Positions 62,460-64,000 of a stretch of DNA of 64,000 nucleotides are shown here, piece after piece (the first letter of the stretch is position 1; the number at the start of each line of letters is the position of its first letter). Origin of the DNA: Nocardia salmonicida NBRC 13393 (GTDB lineage Bacteria > Actinomycetota > Actinomycetes > Mycobacteriales > Mycobacteriaceae); contig NZ_BDBR01000008.1 in assembly GCF_001613085.1 (NCBI RefSeq), forward strand, positions 248,001 through 312,000. The letters are read 5' to 3'. The notes beneath the pieces were generated by a model. It searched no databases. It was not told the DNA's origin and worked only from the letters and a program-made list of their open reading frames with translations. The translations under genes were made by a program, and so were the position numbers.

Positions 62460-63416
62460 ATGACCGACACCGCCGCCCGCCTGCTCTCCCTGCTGCAGAT
62501 GCCACGGGAGTGGCCGGGCAGCGAACTGGCCGATCGGCTCGGCGTCACCGACCGGACCGTGCGACGCGACGTCGACCGGCTGCGCGAGCTGGGGTACCCG
62601 GTGGTCGCGGCGATGGGTGCCGCCGGTGGGTACCGGCTCACCGCGGGTTCGGCGCTGCCGCCGTTGATCCTCGACGCGGACGAGGCGGTCGCGGTGGCTG
62701 TCGGGCTGAGAGTCGCTGCGGGACAAGCGGTCGCGGGCATCGAGGACGCCTCGGTGCGGGCCTTGACCAAGCTCGAGCAAGTCCTGCCGACGAAACTGCG
62801 CAGACGGGTGCGCGTGGTCGGTTCGGCGGTCGCGGTCCGCGCGGGCGAGGGCCCGACCGTCGACCCCGAGGTCCTCACCACCCTCGCCGCCGCTGTCACC
62901 AACCGAGAACGCCTGCGCTTCACCTACCGTGACGCCACCGGCGCCGAATCCCGCCGCCACACCGAGCCCGCCGGTGTCGTCGCAGCGGGCCGCCGCTGGT
63001 ACCTCGTCGCCTACGACCTCGACCGCGACGCCTGGCGCGGCTACCGCGCCGACCGCATCGAAACCCCCCACCCCACCGGCGCCCGCACCACCCCCCGCGA
63101 CCTCCCCGCCGCCGACCCGGCCGACTACGTCGCAGGCCGCCGAACCGACTGGGCCACAACCGAATACCACGTCGACGTCACCATCGAAGCACCACACGGC
63201 CGCATTGCGGGCCGCCTCGGCGAAGAACCGAACACCCTGCACGCCGTCGGCGACACCACGTGCCGCCTCACCGCCACCCGAGACGACGACCCCGCATGGC
63301 TCGCCACCCAGCTGACCACTCTCGGTGTCCCCTTCCACGTACACAATTCGCCCGAACTGGCCGCGAGTATGCGCACCCTCGTGCACCGCCTGACCGCCGC
63401 CCTGCCGACCGGGTAA
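62460..63416 (+). CDS. WYL-domain transcriptional regulator (YafY type)
   Basis: A 318-residue regulator with an N-terminal winged helix (ARLLSLLQMPREWPGSELADRLGVTDRTVRRDVDRL as the HTH, ends quoted) and a WYL domain with RWYLVAYDLDRDAWRGYRADRI, followed by a WCX-like C-terminal extension. It is divergent from an epoxide hydrolase gene and probably controls it. ATG at 62460. Confidence 0.9.
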   Translation: MTDTAARLLSLLQMPREWPGSELADRLGVTDRTVRRDVDRLRELGYPVVAAMGAAGGYRLTAGSALPPLILDADEAVAVAVGLRVAAGQAVAGIEDASVRALTKLEQVLPTKLRRRVRVVGSAVAVRAGEGPTVDPEVLTTLAAAVTNRERLRFTYRDATGAESRRHTEPAGVVAAGRRWYLVAYDLDRDAWRGYRADRIETPHPTGARTTPRDLPAADPADYVAGRRTDWATTEYHVDVTIEAPHGRIAGRLGEEPNTLHAVGDTTCRLTATRDDDPAWLATQLTTLGVPFHVHNSPELAASMRTLVHRLTAALPTG

Positions 63417-63449
63417 CCCGGCCACCATCGCGCACCCGCAGAGTAGGTT

Positions 63450-64000
63450 ATGGCTATGGCCGAGCAACCCTCGAACCCGCACGACGCCTTCGCGCGCCAC
63501 ATTCTCGGCCGAACGGTCAACGCGGCCTCGGAATTACGCGCTGTCCTGCCCGAACACATTGTGCAGCGGGCGAACTGGAATACCCTTCGTTTGCTCCCGG
63601 GTAGTTACGTCTCACCGCAACTGCGGTCGCGTTACAGCGACCTGCCGTTCTCGGTCGAACTCGACGGCGACGACGCCATCATCTACGTGCTGATCGAACA
63701 CCAGAGCAGTAGCGACCATCTGATGCCGCTGCGACTGATGGAGTACATGGTCAACATCTGGACCCGCTATGTCGACGCATACCCCAAGACGCGAACACTG
63801 CCGATCGTCGTTCCGGTGGTGATCCATGCGAGTCCGCGCGGGCATCGATGGGCGGCACCGACGGAGCTTTCGCAACTGTTCGCCGCCTCCGTGCCGCTGC
63901 TGGATTCACTGGGTGATGTGGTCCCGCGGATGCGGTTCATTCTCGACGACATGGCGAGCGTCGACCTGGCCGAGCTACAGAAGCGGCCACTGACGCCCGC
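63450..64000 (+). CDS. Rpn-family recombination-promoting nuclease/putative transposase (partial)
   Basis: The N-terminal ~183 residues of a PD-(D/E)XK-type Rpn nuclease. Typical parts are PHDAFARHILG, SYVSPQLRSRYSDLPFSVEL with an active-site Asp and IIYVLIEHQSSSDHLMPLRLMEYM with the ExQ signature. Ribosomal start candidates are ATG 63450 and ATG 63456. The gene runs off the window. Rpn proteins promote DNA recombination and some act in phage defence, which cannot be judged here. Confidence 0.85.
   Translation, partial: MAMAEQPSNPHDAFARHILGRTVNAASELRAVLPEHIVQRANWNTLRLLPGSYVSPQLRSRYSDLPFSVELDGDDAIIYVLIEHQSSSDHLMPLRLMEYMVNIWTRYVDAYPKTRTLPIVVPVVIHASPRGHRWAAPTELSQLFAASVPLLDSLGDVVPRMRFILDDMASVDLAELQKRPLTP

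Overview
The window is GC-rich, tightly packed actinobacterial chromosome. Gene content (recBCD, a mycofactocin fragment, F420-type LLM oxidoreductase, WYL/TetR/MarR regulators, class I fumarase, HelR under a rifamycin-type element, EthA-like Baeyer-Villiger monooxygenases) points to the Mycobacteriales, most likely Nocardia or a close relative. The genus is inference. I saw no rRNA, tRNA, CRISPR array, insertion sequence or replication origin.

Layout. 0-6.4 kb: end of recC, then recB and recD, each overlapping the next. 6.4-10.5 kb: a DUF4153/DUF4173 membrane protein and an OmpR-type two-component pair. 10.5-13.9 kb: a TetR regulator divergent from an aldehyde dehydrogenase-SDR pair, with a palindrome between them. 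13.9-22.5 kb: housekeeping and hypothetical genes: a PrmC-like methylase, a DUF218 protein, a divergent FolD lacking its cyclohydrolase lysine, a membrane-anchored repeat protein, an L,D-transpeptidase, an HxlR/quinone oxidoreductase pair, an FchA-like cyclodeaminase and an LLM oxidoreductase. 22.1-30.4 kb: ion transport: SulP, two tandem KhtT-like subunits with a CPA2 antiporter, a NarL-type two-component system, and an operon of a stand-alone KhtT-type N-terminal domain, a CBS protein and an ArsB/NhaD-type permease. 30.4-32.7 kb: helR with a rifamycin-associated-element-like inverted repeat.

35.0-48.7 kb is the most distinctive part: eleven or twelve same-strand genes, nearly all overlapping or within about 50 bp. 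They encode a GGPP-type synthase, a squalene/phytoene-synthase-fold enzyme, a membrane di-iron desaturase/hydroxylase, an MddA/NnrU-like membrane methyltransferase, the whole mevalonate pathway (MK, MDD, PMK, type II IDI, HMGR, HMGS) and two sister Baeyer-Villiger monooxygenases. No phytoene desaturase, lycopene cyclase or terpene cyclase is present. This looks like a self-sufficient polyprenoid gene cluster whose product I cannot name.

48.7-53.4 kb (minus strand) is a stressosome module, rsbR-rsbS-rsbT-rsbX-like, followed by a large RsbU_N-PAS-GAF-SpoIIE-HATPase protein. 53.5-56.2 kb has mftR divergent from mftE-mftD, without mftA, mftB, mftC or mftF. 56.2-64 kb has a lipoprotein, a MarR regulator, class I fumarase, an ABC1/UbiB kinase, an M15 carboxypeptidase, an epoxide hydrolase divergent from a WYL regulator around a perfect 9-bp-arm inverted repeat, and the start of an Rpn-family nuclease that runs off the window.
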